Shown here: one piece after another, positions 1-5,818 of the stretch
Layout of the letters: every line of letters begins with the position of its first letter
How positions within the stretch are numbered: position 1 is the first letter of the stretch
NCBI GenBank assembly: GCA_050300875.1
Contig: JBNKYL010000231.1
Coordinates: 1 to 7,954 of the forward strand
From: CBDCFL01 sp050300875
GTDB lineage: Bacteria > Pseudomonadota > Alphaproteobacteria > Rhodobacterales > Rhodobacteraceae
Direction: 5' to 3'
DNA: 7,954 nucleotides
Position numbers and translations under genes: made by a program
Notes under the pieces: model-generated
What the model saw: only the letters and a program-made list of their open reading frames with translations
The model's database searches: none
What the model was told of the DNA's origin: nothing

Positions 1-33
1 CATTCGCAGAATGCGTTCGATGAGATCAACCAT
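1..33 (-). CDS. Start of the gene downstream of the adaptor, probably the RND pump (partial)
   Basis: An ATG at 33-31 on the minus strand opens a frame reading MVDLIERILRM before the window ends. It starts 3 bp after the stop of the adaptor gene, and an AGGG Shine-Dalgarno-like motif (41-44 on the plus strand as ccct) sits 7 nt upstream, so it is a credible co-transcribed start. Genes directly after an RND-type periplasmic adaptor are usually the inner-membrane RND permease, and a short amphipathic N-terminus would fit. Eleven residues cannot identify a family, so the product is inferred from gene order alone. Confidence 0.5.
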   Translation of the reverse strand, partial: MVDLIERILRM

Positions 34-36
34 GCG

Positions 37-1284
37 TCAGCCCTGCCGATCGGCGGCCACGGGCTGCCCGTCGACCACGTATTCTTGTCCGATCACGATA
101 ACCTCGGCCTGCGCTGGCAGCCCCGAAACCCATATCCCATCCAGCGCGTCATTCAGGATCGTGACCGCATGAAATTCGGCATGGCCGTCGATGACCAACT
201 GAACGCCCAAAGCACCGTCTTCGCCCAAGGTCAGGGCCGATTGTGGCAACAGATGTGCCGGCACTTGGCCCAGAGTGATATGTGCCTCGGCGCTCATCCG
301 GTCCAGGATCGTGCCGCCGGGATTGGCAAACTCGATCTCGACATCATAGCTGCGCGTCGCCTCGTCGGCGGTCACGGCGATATAGGTGATCTCGCCTTCG
401 GCGGTCTGGCCGGTGATGGTTCGGATGTTGGCTTTCAGCCCGGTGCGCGCGTGCTGGATGAAGGCTTGCGGCACTGCGCCGACAAACCGCATGGGGTCCA
501 GTTGAACGATCCGGGCGCAGCTTCCGCCAACGCCGATCAGATCACCGACATTGGCAACCGGGCGTTGGACGACACCTGCAGCGGCGGCCGTCAGACGGGT
601 ATGTTCCAGGTCGTCGCGGCGCTGGTCCAGTTGAACTTGCGCTGCGGACAAATTGGCTTCGGCGGATTTCAGCGCCGCCGCGAAAGCTTCCGCCGAATTG
701 GGCGAGGCAATGCCGCGCTCGCGCAAGGACGCGTTCGTGTTGAAATCGTTTTGCGCCTTCAGCAACGCGGATTCTGCTTGCGCCAAGGCGGCTTGCGCCT
801 GTTCAAGCGCAGCGTTCCGTGTGCCGGCGGACAGGTTGCAGATCGGGTCGCCCGCTTTCACGCGCTGCCCTTCGACGACGAATATTTCCGCAACCGTATC
901 GGCCGTCTGCGCGACGGCATCACGCGAGGTCGGGGATTTTGTCTGCCCGCGCAAGGTGACTTCCAGCGGCATGGGTTGGATATCGAAAAGCCGGGTGCGC
1001 ACGGAACGCGCGGCATCTTCGCCTCCGGCCAGCAGGCGGTTGCGTTCGGCGATTGACAGGGCCGGGTCTTCTTCGCCTTCTTCGTGTTCGGGATGAACCT
1101 GAAGGCCGGACGCGTCCGCAAGTTGCGTCAGCAACCCGCCGTCTTCGCCGTCGATCCACTCGGCAACAGTTTTTTCACTGTCATGCGGGCCAAGCCCACC
1201 CTGAACGTAAACCCCGGTTCCCAGCCAGACCGCCGCCGCAGCAACCAGCAGCATGGCGAGGCCAAAAGAAGAAAACGCGCGCAT
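37..1284 (-). CDS. Efflux periplasmic adaptor (membrane fusion protein), RND type
   Basis: This 415-residue protein has the layout of HlyD/AcrA-like adaptors that link an inner-membrane pump to an outer-membrane channel. An N-terminal membrane anchor lies at about residues 7-27. An acidic linker follows at about 31-95. A first lipoyl half-motif (about 119-150, with VAEIFVVEGQRVKAGDPI) comes before an Ala/Gln-rich coiled-coil hairpin (about 155-228). The second lipoyl half (about 231-265) and beta-barrel and membrane-proximal domains complete it. I chose the ATG at 1284 because the anchor starts there; a longer frame back to 1386 would run through the putative operator. A GGGAC motif 6 nt upstream is a weak ribosome site. 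The gene diverges from a TetR gene and precedes another minus-strand gene, so a TetR-controlled efflux operon is likely. Assignment to RND rather than ABC or MFS rests on overall similarity of style; the pump itself is outside the window. Confidence 0.85.
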   Translation of the reverse strand: MRAFSSFGLAMLLVAAAAVWLGTGVYVQGGLGPHDSEKTVAEWIDGEDGGLLTQLADASGLQVHPEHEEGEEDPALSIAERNRLLAGGEDAARSVRTRLFDIQPMPLEVTLRGQTKSPTSRDAVAQTADTVAEIFVVEGQRVKAGDPICNLSAGTRNAALEQAQAALAQAESALLKAQNDFNTNASLRERGIASPNSAEAFAAALKSAEANLSAAQVQLDQRRDDLEHTRLTAAAAGVVQRPVANVGDLIGVGGSCARIVQLDPMRFVGAVPQAFIQHARTGLKANIRTITGQTAEGEITYIAVTADEATRSYDVEIEFANPGGTILDRMSAEAHITLGQVPAHLLPQSALTLGEDGALGVQLVIDGHAEFHAVTILNDALDGIWVSGLPAQAEVIVIGQEYVVDGQPVAADRQG

Positions 1285-1290
1285 TGAACC

Positions 1291-1309
1291 GTCCCAGATA
1301 GTCGGGGAC
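1291..1309 (-). promoter_or_regulatory. Possible hairpin over the adaptor ribosome binding site
   Basis: In the leader of the adaptor mRNA, GUCCC (from 1309-1305) can pair with GGGAC (from 1295-1291) across a 9-nt loop, extendable by one U-G pair. The 3' arm is also the best Shine-Dalgarno candidate, 6 nt from the ATG at 1284. It could damp translation, but the stem is short and may be chance. Confidence 0.25.
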
Positions 1310-1318
1310 ACATCCCCT

Positions 1319-1347
1319 TTGCATTCCGTGCAAAATGTGCACATTAT
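1319..1347 (+). promoter_or_regulatory. Putative promoter of the TetR gene at 1380
   Basis: TTGCAT at 1319-1324 and CATTAT at 1342-1347 are separated by 17 bp. They match the sigma-70 -35 box at 3 of 6 positions and the -10 box at 4 of 6. The start would fall near 1354, about 26 nt before the proposed TTG start. The spacer and -10 are covered by the large palindrome at 1326-1353, as expected for repression by steric blocking. The assignment is based on motif reading alone. Confidence 0.4.
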
Positions 1348-1353
1348 GCACGG
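1326..1353. promoter_or_regulatory. 28-bp dyad, candidate TetR operator
   Basis: CCGTGCA (1326-1332) and TGCACGG (1347-1353) are reverse complements. They flank a perfect 12-bp palindrome AATGTGCACATT (1334-1345) with the same centre at 1339.5. Only the A/A pair at 1333/1346 breaks symmetry. The site lies between a TetR gene and a divergent efflux adaptor gene, the classic place for a TetR-family operator, and overlaps the predicted regulator promoter. Its size could hold two stacked dimers. Binding is inferred. Confidence 0.75.
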
Positions 1354-1379
1354 TGCGCAGGTATGCCCGAGGGAATGTT

Positions 1380-1991
1380 TTGTCAAGTTTGCGCGAACAA
1401 AACCGGCAACGAACTTATCGGGCGATCCAGCGCGCGGCCGTTGATCTTGTGGCGCAACATGGTCTGGACGCAGTGACCACCGAAATGATTTCTGCCGAGG
1501 CAGGAATTAGCCCGCGCACCTTTTTCAATTATTTCCTGTACAAGGACGCGGCGCTTGTCCCGCAACTGCCGATCATCGCCGGCGCTGCGGGTGGCCAGTT
1601 CGTAAATGGCAAGGGCGCGTTGATCGACGATATGGCGACCTATCTGGAAAAGGTGCTGCAGGACGTTCCCTATGACCGTGATACGCTGGTTCAGATGTAC
1701 CAGATCGCCACCAGCAATCCCCGTCTGCTGGCCGAATTTCACACCGTCTTCCACGGGTTCGAAAACGAGATGGCCAAATTGATCGAAGCACGGCTAGGTG
1801 CTGGGCGGCGCGAGAAAGCCGAGTTTCTGGCCCTGATGATATCCGCCGCGATCCGCCTTGGGTTCAAGTCATGGGTCTGCGAAGGCAATGGCGGGCTTGG
1901 TGCGCTGGTTGGACGCAGGATCCGGCAGATGCAGCCTCTCGTCGCCGAATACGGCGGCGTGTCGCCGTCGGTCGAATTGTCGCGAACCTGA
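1380..1991 (+). CDS. TetR/AcrR-family transcriptional regulator of the adaptor operon
   Basis: This is a 203-residue protein of normal TetR length. The N-terminal DNA-binding domain (about residues 8-55) contains the helix-turn-helix TTEMISAEAGISPRTFFNYF, where the FFNYF end is the usual TetR recognition-helix signature. The rest is helical ligand-binding and dimerisation domain with no recognisable specificity. I prefer the TTG start at 1380: GAGGGA (1369-1374) is a near-ideal Shine-Dalgarno with 5-nt spacing, and the N-terminus then has the expected length. An in-frame ATG at 1335 exists, but it lies inside the palindromic operator, has no ribosome site, and would add a 15-residue extension. 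The gene diverges from the efflux adaptor and probably represses it and itself through the dyad at 1326-1353. Its 3' end is 8 bp from the stop of the convergent ABC permease gene. Confidence 0.88.
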   Translation: MSSLREQNRQRTYRAIQRAAVDLVAQHGLDAVTTEMISAEAGISPRTFFNYFLYKDAALVPQLPIIAGAAGGQFVNGKGALIDDMATYLEKVLQDVPYDRDTLVQMYQIATSNPRLLAEFHTVFHGFENEMAKLIEARLGAGRREKAEFLALMISAAIRLGFKSWVCEGNGGLGALVGRRIRQMQPLVAEYGGVSPSVELSRT

Positions 1992-1999
1992 ACATTTGG

Positions 2000-3133
2000 C
2001 TAGTCCAGTGTCTGGCGATATCGCCGCACAGCAACAAAAACGATGACGACCATGATGATTGCGATTGCCGCCATGTCACTTGCCGTGTCCGCAATGGTTG
2101 CACCCTTCAGCATGACTTTGCGGGTCAGGCGCAGGAAATGCGTGGCCGGCAGCGCGGTGCCAAGCGCCTGCGCCCAACCTGGCATACCGGCAAAGGGAAA
2201 CATGAAACCTGACAAGAGGATTGTCGGCAGGATCGTAAAGAAACTGACCTGCATCGCCTGCATCTGCGACCGCGCCACGGTGGAAATCAGGAAGCCCAAC
2301 GCGAGGTTGGCCACGACGTAAAGGTTGAAACCCAGAAAAAAAGCCCAGGCGCTTCCGATGAATGGCACATCGAACAGGACGCGCGCGGCGAACAGGAAAA
2401 TGATCGTCTGGACATATCCAACAAAGATATAGGGAAAAATCTTGCCGACCAGCACCTCGAACGGGCGCACCGGGGTCGAGATCAGGGTTTCCATCGTGCC
2501 GCGTTCGCTTTCGCGCACAATGGCGACGGCGGTGATCATGACCATTGTCATCGCCAGGATGACCGCCAACAGCCCGGGCACGATGTTGGTCGATGTCTTG
2601 CCTTCAGCGTTGAACTGCCTGTGAATGATCGCATCAAAGGGGGCAGCATCCGGTTCGACATACTTCAGTGGCCCGTTCAGGGTCTGTGCAATGGCTGTGT
2701 CCACGATGCCGCCCATCGCCGCCATGGCACTGCTGGCCGCCAGCGGGTCTGAAGCATCGACGGACAGCAGGATCGACGGCCTGGCGCCGCGAATGACATC
2801 ACGTTCGAAATCGGTCGGGATCACGACCACGAAATTGGCCCGCCCGTCCCGCAAAGCCCGATCACCTTCCTCCTGGCTGGTGACAATGCCGTCGAATGCA
2901 AAATAATCTGACGTCTTCATCCCCATCAGAACCGCCCGCGCGATCGGCCCGTCATCGGCCATTTCCACAAGGGTCGGCAGATTGCGCGGATCGGTGTTGA
3001 TGGCATAACCGAACAGCAACAACTGCATGACCGGCACACCAATCATCATCGCAAACGTGATGCGGTCGCGTCGCATCTGGATGAATTCCTTTGCCAGAAC
3101 GGCCATCAAACGATATGTCGAAAAAAGGCGCAT
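2000..3133 (-). CDS. ABC-2 type exporter permease, YbhR/YbhS-like
   Basis: This 377-residue inner-membrane protein forms the channel of an ABC exporter. A cytoplasmic N-terminus with a KEFIQMRRDR segment leads into TM1 (about 28-44). A large extracytoplasmic domain (about 46-180) follows, then TM2 (about 184-206), a cytoplasmic loop RESERGTMETLISTPVRPFE typical of ABC-2 permeases, and TM3-TM6 (about 232-254, 262-284, 295-313, 353-370). Topology was judged by eye. It starts 2 bp after the ATPase stop and lacks a strong ribosome site, so translational coupling is likely. It is the last gene of a four-gene operon. E. coli ybhGFSR encodes two such permeases, YbhS and YbhR; here only one is present, so a homodimer is implied. 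The transported substrate cannot be read from sequence; drug-like compounds are the family expectation. Confidence 0.9.
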   Translation of the reverse strand: MRLFSTYRLMAVLAKEFIQMRRDRITFAMMIGVPVMQLLLFGYAINTDPRNLPTLVEMADDGPIARAVLMGMKTSDYFAFDGIVTSQEEGDRALRDGRANFVVVIPTDFERDVIRGARPSILLSVDASDPLAASSAMAAMGGIVDTAIAQTLNGPLKYVEPDAAPFDAIIHRQFNAEGKTSTNIVPGLLAVILAMTMVMITAVAIVRESERGTMETLISTPVRPFEVLVGKIFPYIFVGYVQTIIFLFAARVLFDVPFIGSAWAFFLGFNLYVVANLALGFLISTVARSQMQAMQVSFFTILPTILLSGFMFPFAGMPGWAQALGTALPATHFLRLTRKVMLKGATIADTASDMAAIAIIMVVIVFVAVRRYRQTLD

Positions 3134-3135
3134 GA

Positions 3136-4083
3136 TCAGGCCGAACCGTTGAAATTGTCGGCGGCACCGGACATCAGGTGAATAAAGGCGTCCTCCAAAT
3201 CGGGCGTGCTTCGGGTCCAGGTCTGCCCCTTGTCATGTCCGAACTTCTTTTCCACCTTGTCCAACGCCGCCGCATCCGTCCCTGCGACATGCAGCACCGA
3301 TCCAAACCGCGCCACCTGTTCAACGCTCGGCTCATCACGCAAGGTCTGTTCAAGGCTGGCCACGTCCCCCGTGGTTTCGACATGCCAGACCGAAAGCCCA
3401 CTCATCTGTGGTATCTTTCGTGCCTCGCCCGATGTCAGCTTCTGGCCATAGGCGATATAGGCGATGAAATCGCATTGGATGGCTTCGTCCATGTAGTGGG
3501 TCGACACTAGGACCGTCACGCCGCGATCAGACAAACGCCTGATTTCATCCCAGAAATCGCGTCTTGCCTTGGGGTCGACGCCGGCTGTCGGTTCGTCCAA
3601 CAGTAATAATTCGGGGTCGTGGATCATGCAGGCGGCCAGGGCCAGGCGTTGTTTCCAGCCACCTGACAGCGTGCCGGCCAGTTGATTTCCGCGACCCGCC
3701 AGGCCGAGTTCATCCAGCGCCTCGGTTACGCGTGCCCGACGTTTCGGAACCCGGTACATGCGGGCGATGAAATCCAGGTTTTCGCGGATCGTCAGGTCTT
3801 CGTACAACGAAAACCGCTGCGTCATGTAACCGACACGTTCCTTGATCTCTCGTGAATGGATCAGGATGTCATAACCCAGGCAGGTGCCTTCGCCGCCATC
3901 AGGGGTCAACAAACCGCACATCATGCGAATGGTTGTGGTCTTGCCGCTGCCATTAGGGCCGAGGAACCCGTAAATCGCTCCCTTTGGTACGTCCATGTCG
4001 AAACTGTCGACCACGGTCTTGGAACCGAAAGTCTTGGTTAGGCCGCGGACAGAAATGGCGTTTATGTCGCCGCCTCCGGTCAT
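3136..4083 (-). CDS. ABC exporter ATP-binding protein, YbhF/DrrA-like
   Basis: This 315-residue protein supplies the ATP-hydrolysing subunit of the exporter. All nucleotide-binding motifs are visible: Walker A GPNGSGKT (42-49), Q-loop Gln89, signature LSGGWKQR (139-146), Walker B LLLLDEP (159-165) and switch His196. The signature has Trp where LSGGQ would have Gln. The C-terminal part (about 220-315), ending in TPDLEDAFIHLM, resembles the DrrA-type extension of single-domain ABC-2 ATPases. E. coli YbhF carries two ATPase domains, so this is a half-size version that should work as a dimer. The ATG at 4083 overlaps the upstream adaptor stop by 4 bp (ATGA). A frame extending back to 4266 lies wholly inside the adaptor gene in another reading frame and was discarded. 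Only 2 bp separate it from the permease gene. Confidence 0.93.
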   Translation of the reverse strand: MTGGGDINAISVRGLTKTFGSKTVVDSFDMDVPKGAIYGFLGPNGSGKTTTIRMMCGLLTPDGGEGTCLGYDILIHSREIKERVGYMTQRFSLYEDLTIRENLDFIARMYRVPKRRARVTEALDELGLAGRGNQLAGTLSGGWKQRLALAACMIHDPELLLLDEPTAGVDPKARRDFWDEIRRLSDRGVTVLVSTHYMDEAIQCDFIAYIAYGQKLTSGEARKIPQMSGLSVWHVETTGDVASLEQTLRDEPSVEQVARFGSVLHVAGTDAAALDKVEKKFGHDKGQTWTRSTPDLEDAFIHLMSGAADNFNGSA

Positions 4084-5033
4084 TCCGTCATTTCCAAAGT
4101 TACCGGTTGGCCCGGTACCAACCCTGGCGCATCGGCGATGTGGGCCTCGGCCCGAAAGACTAGGCGGCTGCGTTCTTCCTGGCTGTAGATGATGGGTGGC
4201 GTGTATTGCGGCGATGAAGCGATGCGTGTCACTGTGGCCGTGATCGGCCCGCCGCAGCCATCGCATGTCAGTTGCAACGCGTCACCGATACCCAACCCTG
4301 ACCGGGATGCCTCAGGTACGAAGAAAACAGCGTATAGGCTGTCATCGGGCAGCATCGATACGATCGGCGTTCCAGCGCCTGCCACTTCGCCCGGTTCAAA
4401 GAACAGCTTGTCTACAAGGCCGGTCACCGTCGTCAGCACGGTCCTGTCATTCAGCGCCTCACGGGCCGTGGCGGCATCTGCTTCGGCCGCCTGCAGCGTC
4501 GCTTCTGCGGCGATGCGTTGGGCATCGCGTGCGGGCAACTCTGCAACTTCAAGTCGCGCGGTAAGCTCGGCAACCTGGGCCTCGTTGCTGGCGAGCGCCG
4601 TGGTATCCGTATCCACCTTGGCTGACGATACGGCACCCGTCGAAAACAGCTGCTGGGACCGCGCCAAGGTAGCCTCTGCCAGATCGCGCTGCGCCTGCGC
4701 CCGCGCCAGTTCGGCCCGGATCACGTCGACCTCCTGGCTTCGGCTGCCGGTCTGCAAGTTGTCCAGGTTCGCCGCCGCGACCCGCACCCGGGCCTCAGCC
4801 GCAGCAAGGGTTGATATCTGCCGCGAAGCATCCAGCGCGAAAACCTGCTGACCTTCAAATACGCGTTCGCCTTCTTCGACCGAGATTGACGCGATGCGCC
4901 CGGGATCGGCCGGAGCCAGGTAAACGTAATCGGCTTCGAGATACCCGTTGAAGACGTTCGGGCCCGGGTCTTGGATGCCGGGATAGACGATCGCAATCAC
5001 TGCGATCAGCCATTCGGGAAGGTTGCTTGTCAT
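4080..5033 (-). CDS. HlyD/YbhG-family membrane fusion protein of the ABC exporter
   Basis: This 317-residue adaptor links the ABC exporter to the outer envelope. A single N-terminal membrane segment (about 5-20) is followed by the first lipoyl half (about 38-68, with GRIASISVEEGERVFEGQ). A long Ala/Glu/Arg coiled coil (about 75-195) comes next, then the second lipoyl half (about 199-226) and a beta-barrel domain. The segment TPPIIYSQEERSRLVFRAEA (279-298) is the family hallmark of YbhG/YhiI-like adaptors. Two cysteines in a CxxC arrangement (257 and 260) lie in the barrel, placed to form a disulfide in the periplasm. The ATG overlaps the regulator stop by 4 bp, and AGGAG (5045-5041) lies 7 nt upstream, the best ribosome site in this operon. 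The stop overlaps the ATPase ATG. Confidence 0.92.
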   Translation of the reverse strand: MTSNLPEWLIAVIAIVYPGIQDPGPNVFNGYLEADYVYLAPADPGRIASISVEEGERVFEGQQVFALDASRQISTLAAAEARVRVAAANLDNLQTGSRSQEVDVIRAELARAQAQRDLAEATLARSQQLFSTGAVSSAKVDTDTTALASNEAQVAELTARLEVAELPARDAQRIAAEATLQAAEADAATAREALNDRTVLTTVTGLVDKLFFEPGEVAGAGTPIVSMLPDDSLYAVFFVPEASRSGLGIGDALQLTCDGCGGPITATVTRIASSPQYTPPIIYSQEERSRLVFRAEAHIADAPGLVPGQPVTLEMTE

Positions 5034-5674
5034 TGTCCGGCTCCTGCGGGGGTCAACCCGTCGAACAGAATTGTGATGTGATTTTCCAAGAACGCGTCCA
5101 CCTGCGGTCCACCTTTCGGGATCACGCCGAAAACCTTGGCCAACAGGAAATGCGCGATGATCGGGCCTATGATCGACCGAACGGCCATGTCTGGATCCAC
5201 GTTGCGCAAGGCGCCCACGCTGCGCGCCCGGCGCAGGTATCCGCCAAGCGCGGGAAGCACATGGTCCAGGATTTCCTGTCGATAAATGCTGGCTATTTCG
5301 GGCGAACCCGGTGCCTCGCGAATGACCAGCATGGGCACGGAATACAGGTTTTCGTCGCGCGCGGCTCGTCTGAAACTGTGCATGACATCGGTAATCACCT
5401 GCCTGGGATGGCTTTCATCCGCAGCCTCCAACCGCTGTACGATGCCTTCGGCAAAAGGGGACACAGCCCGTTTGACGAGCCCTTCCAGGATCGCATCCTT
5501 GGATGGAAAGTAAAGATACACGGCGCCTTTCGAAATGCGCGCAGCGCGGGCGATCTCGTCGACGGGCGTGGCAGCGAAGCCCTTTTCAATGAACAACCGC
5601 AAGGCCGCGTCCAGGATTTCGTTGGCCCTTTCATCGGGACGCCGGGCATTTTGCTTTTTTTGCGAATCCGTCAT
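5030..5674 (-). CDS. TetR/AcrR-family regulator, CecR (YbiH)-like by context
   Basis: This 214-residue regulator is first in the exporter operon. The DNA-binding domain (about 15-62) shows ANEILDAALRLFIEKGF, then the helix-turn-helix VDEIARAARISKGAVYLYF and the common TetR SKDAIL element. A helical effector domain follows; its ligand is unknown. Gene order (tetR, then YbhG-like adaptor, ATPase, permease) matches E. coli cecR-ybhGFSR, so an efflux-sensing role is likely; orthology is not proven. I chose the ATG at 5674. The frame can be opened at a GTG at 5713, but that codon sits inside the operator. No good Shine-Dalgarno precedes 5674, and the predicted transcript begins at that A, so the mRNA may be leaderless. 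The protein likely represses its own operon through the inverted repeat at 5695-5712. Confidence 0.9.
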   Translation of the reverse strand: MTDSQKKQNARRPDERANEILDAALRLFIEKGFAATPVDEIARAARISKGAVYLYFPSKDAILEGLVKRAVSPFAEGIVQRLEAADESHPRQVITDVMHSFRRAARDENLYSVPMLVIREAPGSPEIASIYRQEILDHVLPALGGYLRRARSVGALRNVDPDMAVRSIIGPIIAHFLLAKVFGVIPKGGPQVDAFLENHITILFDGLTPAGAGQ

Positions 5675-5680
5675 GCTTTT

Positions 5681-5709
5681 CTTATAGCGCGAACTGACTG
5701 ACCAGTCAG
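5681..5709 (-). promoter_or_regulatory. Putative promoter of the tetR-exporter operon
   Basis: On the minus strand CTGACT (5709-5704) matches the -35 consensus at 4 of 6 positions. TATAAG (5686-5681) matches the -10 box at 5 of 6, with 17 bp between. Counting 7 bases from the end of the -10 box puts the transcript start at about 5674, the A of the regulator ATG. The -35 and part of the spacer lie in the inverted repeat at 5695-5712, so a bound repressor would block polymerase. Confidence 0.6.
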
Positions 5710-5712
5710 TCA
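5695..5712. promoter_or_regulatory. 18-bp inverted repeat, candidate TetR operator
   Basis: TGACTGAC (5695-5702) and GTCAGTCA (5705-5712) are exact reverse complements with a 2-bp CA centre. Size and form fit a TetR-family operator. It covers the -35 region of the predicted promoter for the TetR gene at 5674 and lies about 107 bp upstream of the divergent hoxF-like start at 5819. Autoregulation is the simplest reading; an effect on hoxF is only possible. Confidence 0.8.
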
Positions 5713-5772
5713 CTAAATGTTCATTTCATATGACGGGTTCACATCCTACCCATGATCTGCGTCAATGCGGGC

Positions 5773-5785
5773 AGTCGACGCGACT
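5773..5785. repeat. Short inverted repeat next to the hoxF -10 box
   Basis: AGTCG (5773-5777) and CGACT (5781-5785) are reverse complements with a 3-bp ACG spacer. The right arm touches the TATAAC box at 5785-5790. It may be a small operator or chance, as arms this short are common in GC-rich DNA. Confidence 0.25.
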
Positions 5786-5790
5786 ATAAC
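5785..5790 (+). promoter_or_regulatory. Possible -10 box for the hoxF-like gene
   Basis: TATAAC matches the sigma-70 -10 consensus at 5 of 6 positions. It would start transcription near 5797, about 22 nt ahead of the ATG at 5819. No good -35 box is found at 16-18 bp spacing, so an activator would be needed. I looked for a sigma-54 GG-N10-GC element, common for hydrogenase operons, and found no convincing one between 5713 and 5819. Confidence 0.3.
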
Positions 5791-5818
5791 CTCTGGCGGA
5801 AGCAACAGGCGGATCGCG

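Noticed and set aside
85..1056. Long 323-codon open frame on the plus strand
   Set aside because: It lies wholly antisense to the adaptor gene, which has clear domain structure. Long antisense frames are common in GC-rich DNA, and its translation shows no recognisable domain.
1285..1386. Cysteine-rich N-terminal extension of the adaptor (CAPCIMCTFCTEC), resembling an iron-sulfur or metal motif
   Set aside because: It is translation of the operator palindrome and promoter region upstream of the membrane anchor. The repeated Cys codons come from the TGCAC repeats.
1359..1386. TTGACA on the minus strand (1386-1381) as -35 box for the adaptor operon
   Set aside because: The hexamer is a perfect match, but no fair -10 lies at 16-18 bp spacing (best is 2-3 of 6). 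The better minus-strand -10, CATAAT at 1348-1343, is too far away.
4084..4266. N-terminal extension of the ABC ATPase
   Set aside because: It overlaps the C-terminal coding region of the HlyD-like gene in another frame. The ATGA junction at 4080-4083 gives a normal ATPase start.
5027..5701. 224-codon plus-strand frame opposite the right TetR gene
   Set aside because: It is antisense to a clear TetR gene and has no recognisable domain.
5675..5713. GTG start for the right TetR gene, adding 13 residues
   Set aside because: The codon lies in the inverted repeat and upstream of the predicted -10 box, so it would not be in the predicted transcript.
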